Assembly: GCA_900553305.1 (NCBI GenBank)
Contig: USDI01000076.1
Span: 1-9,367 of the forward strand
Source: an uncultured Lachnospiraceae bacterium
GTDB taxonomy: Bacteria; Bacillota; Clostridia; Lachnospirales; Lachnospiraceae
DNA length: 9,367 bases
Direction: 5' to 3'
A program made the translations under genes and the position numbers. Positions 6,267 to 9,367 of the stretch are shown piece by piece. The notes below the pieces were generated by a model. It was given only the letters and a program-made list of their open reading frames with translations, had not been told where the DNA came from and ran no database searches. The first letter of the stretch is position 1. The number at the start of each line of letters is the position of its first letter.

Positions 6267-7670
6267 ATGAAGAATCTGACTCTGAAAAATATGGCACAGG
6301 CCTGTAACGGAACTTTGGTATTACCGGAAGGGATGTCGAGCGAAGAACTGGAACACAAGGAAACCACGAGTGTTGTGATTGATTCCCGGAAGGTAACGAA
6401 GGACGGAATGTTTGTGGCAGTAAAGGGAGAGCGTCAGGACGGCCATTCCTTTATCCCGGCGGTGGCACAGGCAGGTGTGCTTGGAGTGATCTGTGAAAGA
6501 GAGCCGGAAGGGTGTGAAGTTCCTTATATTCTTGTGGAGGATTCCCTGACGGCATTCCGGAAGATTGCGGCCTTTTACCGTGAGCAGCTTTCCATCCCCG
6601 TTGTCGGGATTACCGGAAGCGTTGGCAAAACGAGCACCAAGGAATTCATCGCTTCTGTTCTGTCACAGAAATTTAAGGTATGCAAAACACAGAAGAATTT
6701 CAATAACGAAATCGGACTGCCGATGACCGTGTTGTCGATCCAGCCGGAGGATGAAGCAGCCGTTCTGGAAATGGGAATCAGTGATTTCGGTGAGATGACG
6801 CGGCTTACGGAGATTGCGAAGCCGGATTACTGTGTCATCACCAATATCGGACAGTGTCACTTAGAGAACCTTGGAAGCCGTGAGGGCATTCTGAAAGCCA
6901 AGACCGAGATTTTCAAGTCGATGAATCCGGATGGCTACGTTTTCTTAAACGGTGAGGATGATATGCTGGCAACGGTAAAGAAGCCGTGGAACAACGAGAT
7001 TATCCGTTTTGGCATGTCTAAGAAAGATGCGGTATACGCGACAGATGTGGTAAATAAAGGCCTGCTTGGTTCGGAAGCCGTTATTCATGTGGCAGATACA
7101 CAGTTTCAAGTGAAGGTGCCCCTGCCGGGGATTCACATGGTACTGAATGCGCTGGCCGCTACCGCAGTCGGCTGGCAGCTCGGTCTTACAACGGAACAGA
7201 TTGCGAAGGGCATTGCGCAAGTGCAGGCGGTAGCCGGAAGAAGCCATGTCATCGAGACACCGGAATATATTCTGATCGATGACTGCTACAATGCCAATCC
7301 CGTTTCCATGAAGGCGGCAATTGACCTTCTTGGAACGGCTCTGCAGCGTAAGGTGGCAGTCCTTGGGGATATGTTTGAGCTTGGTAAGGATGAAGCCATT
7401 TTACATGCACAGATCGGAGAGTATGCCATGACGCATGGCGTGGATGTGCTCATCTGCATCGGAGAGCTTTCAAAACATATGTATGACCGGGCGGTGGAGA
7501 CGTTGTCCGGAAAGGAACATGGCAGCCGGGAAATCTACTACTTCCCAACAAGAGAAGAAGCCATGGCACAGCTTCCCCACATTCTCCATACAGGAGATGC
7601 CGTACTTATTAAGGCTTCCCACAGTATGAAGTTTGAGGAGATCGTTGAGCAGAGCACAGGTCAAATTTAG
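6267..7670 (+). CDS. murF: UDP-N-acetylmuramoyl-tripeptide--D-alanyl-D-alanine ligase
   Basis: This 467-residue Mur ligase adds D-Ala-D-Ala, the Ddl product, to UDP-MurNAc-tripeptide with ATP, the last cytoplasmic step of the precursor. Seen: N-terminal substrate domain with VVIDSRKV (36-43) and the MFVAVKGERQDGH segment; ATP loop GITGSVGKTST at 114-124; the NFNNEIGLP motif typical of MurF; LEMGISDFGEM; ITNIGQCHLENLGS; AKTEIF with the lysine expected to be carbamylated; and C-terminal IDDCYNANPVSMKAA and VLGDMFELG. Length is normal for MurF. The start is two bases after the ddl stop, typical of translational coupling. The nearby terminator closes the unit, which may begin at ddl or at the GH9-like gene. 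Confidence 0.97.
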   Translation: MKNLTLKNMAQACNGTLVLPEGMSSEELEHKETTSVVIDSRKVTKDGMFVAVKGERQDGHSFIPAVAQAGVLGVICEREPEGCEVPYILVEDSLTAFRKIAAFYREQLSIPVVGITGSVGKTSTKEFIASVLSQKFKVCKTQKNFNNEIGLPMTVLSIQPEDEAAVLEMGISDFGEMTRLTEIAKPDYCVITNIGQCHLENLGSREGILKAKTEIFKSMNPDGYVFLNGEDDMLATVKKPWNNEIIRFGMSKKDAVYATDVVNKGLLGSEAVIHVADTQFQVKVPLPGIHMVLNALAATAVGWQLGLTTEQIAKGIAQVQAVAGRSHVIETPEYILIDDCYNANPVSMKAAIDLLGTALQRKVAVLGDMFELGKDEAILHAQIGEYAMTHGVDVLICIGELSKHMYDRAVETLSGKEHGSREIYYFPTREEAMAQLPHILHTGDAVLIKASHSMKFEEIVEQSTGQI

Positions 7671-7706
7671 TGTAGCAGGTGGAGCAGAGCACTTAATCGT
7701 AAATAT

Positions 7707-7742
7707 AATCTCAGGCGTGGATAACTGCCTGAGATTTTTTTT
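7707..7742 (+). terminator. Strong intrinsic terminator after murF
   Basis: The arms AATCTCAGGC (7707-7716) and GCCTGAGATT (7727-7736) are perfect complements with a 10-base loop. They are followed by eight T's (7735-7742, the first two shared with the stem). Confidence 0.95.
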
Positions 7743-7786
7743 GCCATGCATATGAGAAAATGATCCAATGGATTATTTTTGAGTCA

Positions 7787-7816
7787 ATTTTGTCTTAAAA
7801 TATGTCTGATTTTGTC
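7787..7816. repeat. 8-bp direct repeat 22 bases apart upstream of the Hsp70 gene
   Basis: ATTTTGTC occurs at 7787-7794 and 7809-7816; the start-to-start distance of 22 is close to two helical turns. GTCAAT is also repeated, at 7783-7788 and 7814-7819. It lies just upstream of the -10 at 7843 and could be a regulator site. The AT-rich composition makes chance plausible. Confidence 0.3.
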
Positions 7817-7842
7817 AATGGCAGTCCCGGGGTATTGAGTTA

Positions 7843-7848
7843 TATAAT
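7843..7848 (+). promoter_or_regulatory. Likely -10 element for the Hsp70 gene
   Basis: A perfect TATAAT lies 45 bases before ATG 7894. At 16-18 bases upstream there is no good -35 (TGGCAG is the nearest), so activation by a factor is possible. No CIRCE (HrcA) or CtsR operator is seen, unlike many heat-shock genes. Confidence 0.45.
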
Positions 7849-7893
7849 GAAATTCATGTATGATAAGAGGTAAGAAAGCGCAGGAGGGGAACT

Positions 7894-9367
7894 ATGGGAA
7901 AAATCATAGGTATTGATCTTGGAACAACGAACAGTCTTGTAGCCGTATGGCAGGATGGGGAAAGCAGACTGATCCCTAATGCATTTGGAGAATATCTGAC
8001 ACCAAGTGTAGTGAGTATTGAGGAAGACGGAACCGTTTATGTAGGAAAAACAGCGAAGGAGCGGCTGGCATCCTATCCGGAGGATACGGCAAGTATTTTT
8101 AAACGCTATATGGGAACAGCCAAAAAATATCAGCTTGGAAAGAAGGAATACCGGCCGGAAGAGCTCTCTTCCTTTGTTCTTAAGAAATTGAAGGAAGATG
8201 CGGAAAGGTATCTGGGAGAGCCGGTAGAGGAAGCTATTATCAGTGTCCCTGCCTATTTTAATGATATGGGCCGGAATGCGACGAAGCGGGCCGGACTTCT
8301 GGCTGGGCTTAAGGTAGAACGGATTATCAACGAGCCGTCGGCGGCAGCGCTGGCATGCCAGAACAGAAAGCAGGAAGAAGACGCAACGATTCTGGTGTTT
8401 GATTTTGGTGGAGGAACGTTGGATGTTTCAGTGGTAGAGTGCTTTGATAACGTGATCGAAATTCTGGCGGTAAGCGGGGATAACCAGCTTGGCGGTCAGG
8501 ATTTTGACGATGCAATTGTGAAGTATTTTCTAAGGCATTGTGAGATTGATCCAAAGAATCTGACGGCACAGACAAGGGCGATTCTGCGAAGCAGCGCAGA
8601 AAAATGTAAAAAAGAGCTGACAGAAAAGACATCGGCAGAAATGGTGGTCCGGTGTGAACAGATTGACCGGAAACTGGAAATTACCAGAAAGGAACTTGTA
8701 GAGGCAGCAGCAGAACTGTTTGAACGAATGGGCAGGCCGGTAAGGCAGGCGCTTATGGATGCAGAGATCGAAGTGGAGGATTTAAATCAGATTGTTCTGG
8801 TGGGAGGATCCTGTAAAATGCCGGTTGTCCGGCAGTATTTGCAGCATCTTTTTAAACGGAAGGATCTGCAGACATTGAATCCGGATCATATGATTGCATT
8901 AGGCGCTGGTGTATGTGCAGGGATCAAAGAGCGGGATGAGGAAATTAAGGATATGCTGCTTACGGATATCTGTCCGTTTTCTCTTGGAACAGGTATTGTT
9001 AACTATAATGAGCCGGGAAGGGATCGGATGAGTGTTATTATTCCGAGGAACAGTGCACTTCCCTGCAGTAGAACGCACATATATTGTACGGTTTGTGATA
9101 ATCAGTCTGAAATATGCTTTGAGGTGTATCAGGGAGAAGCGATGCATGTAGAAGATAATATGTGGCTCGGAAAACTCTCTTTTGAGATTCCGGAACGACC
9201 ACGAGGTGAAGTGTACTGTGAGGTGACCTATACCTATGATATTAACGGCGTTTTGGAAGTAGATGTTTATGTTCCTGCTACGAAAGAGAAAAAGCAGCTT
9301 GTCATTGTCAATAAGGATCTGGGAATGACACAGGAACAAATTAAGGCAAAGCTGAAGGAATATGAAA
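7894..9367 (+). CDS. hscC: HscC-type Hsp70 chaperone, 3' end outside the window
   Basis: The frame is open from ATG 7894 to the window edge, giving 491 codons. It is an ATP-driven cytoplasmic chaperone of the Hsp70 family. Nucleotide-binding motifs: IDLGTTNSLVAVW (from residue 7), VISV-type IISVPAYFND, INEPSAAALA, DFGGGTLDVSV at 170, and VLVGGSCKMP around 301-310. Then comes the linker-like LLTDICPFSLG at 355-365 and the start of the substrate-binding domain with YDINGVLEVDVYVP. The phrases LIPNAFGEYLTPS, LTDICPFSLG and YDINGLLEVDV-like are those of E. coli HscC (556 residues) rather than DnaK, so I place it there by recall. AGGAGGGG at 7882-7889 supports the start. It is separated from murF by a terminator and belongs to a new unit. 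Whether a J-domain partner follows is not visible. Confidence 0.9.
   Translation, partial: MGKIIGIDLGTTNSLVAVWQDGESRLIPNAFGEYLTPSVVSIEEDGTVYVGKTAKERLASYPEDTASIFKRYMGTAKKYQLGKKEYRPEELSSFVLKKLKEDAERYLGEPVEEAIISVPAYFNDMGRNATKRAGLLAGLKVERIINEPSAAALACQNRKQEEDATILVFDFGGGTLDVSVVECFDNVIEILAVSGDNQLGGQDFDDAIVKYFLRHCEIDPKNLTAQTRAILRSSAEKCKKELTEKTSAEMVVRCEQIDRKLEITRKELVEAAAELFERMGRPVRQALMDAEIEVEDLNQIVLVGGSCKMPVVRQYLQHLFKRKDLQTLNPDHMIALGAGVCAGIKERDEEIKDMLLTDICPFSLGTGIVNYNEPGRDRMSVIIPRNSALPCSRTHIYCTVCDNQSEICFEVYQGEAMHVEDNMWLGKLSFEIPERPRGEVYCEVTYTYDINGVLEVDVYVPATKEKKQLVIVNKDLGMTQEQIKAKLKEYE

Noticed and set aside
5710..6297. Open frame of 195 codons on the - strand across ddl
   Set aside because: Ddl motifs are unambiguous on the + strand, so this is a shadow frame.
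7743..7893. CIRCE or CtsR heat-shock operator before the Hsp70 gene
   Set aside because: Neither the TTAGCACTC inverted repeat nor GGTCAAA heptamers are present.
1..9367. CRISPR array, tRNA, rRNA or insertion sequence
   Set aside because: No regularly spaced repeats, no tRNA-like cloverleaf segments, no transposase frame and no terminal inverted repeats were seen on either strand.

Overview
The window looks like a chromosomal segment of a Gram-positive clostridial bacterium, most likely a motile, spore-forming member of the Lachnospiraceae. This rests on strong GGAGG-type ribosome sites, moderate GC in the core genes, ddl-murF cell-wall genes, a candidate motility-sigma (SigD/sigma-28) promoter and a candidate sporulation (SigF) promoter. 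The family name is inference from gene style; no marker gene in the window proves it. All supported genes lie on the + strand.

Region 1 (1 to about 1080) is visibly AT-rich: one sampled line, 661-720, is 25% GC, against 53% for 4201-4260. It holds the tail of an unrecognised gene (2-175), about 470 bases of what looks like decayed coding sequence, and one intact small gene (645-1016). That gene resembles helical immunity-type proteins of the DUF7674 kind. The pattern suggests the worn end of a polymorphic toxin/immunity island, but no toxin domain is recognisable.

Region 2 (about 1080-2541) carries a near-perfect SigD promoter (1084-1110), a leader of about 210 bases, a 370-residue protein with three calcium-binding Dx[DN]xDG loops and no signal peptide, and a strong terminator.

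Region 3 (2574-5187) holds two envelope proteins that both look like dead enzymes. The first is a membrane-anchored LytM/M23 protein that has lost all metal ligands and sits behind a SigF-like promoter, which makes it a candidate SpoIIQ. The second is a lipoprotein with a GH9 cellulase fold whose catalytic aspartates and C-terminal catalytic glutamate region are missing, behind its own SigA promoter.

Region 4 (5233-7742) is ddl-murF, translationally linked, closed by a textbook terminator. Ddl makes D-Ala-D-Ala and MurF attaches it to the peptidoglycan precursor, so these are consecutive steps. Region 5 (7894 to the window end) is the start of an HscC-type Hsp70 chaperone gene that runs off the window.

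The observations most worth following are the pair of apparent pseudoenzymes with the SigF-like promoter, the SigD promoter driving a signal-less calcium-binding protein, and the decayed island at the left edge.
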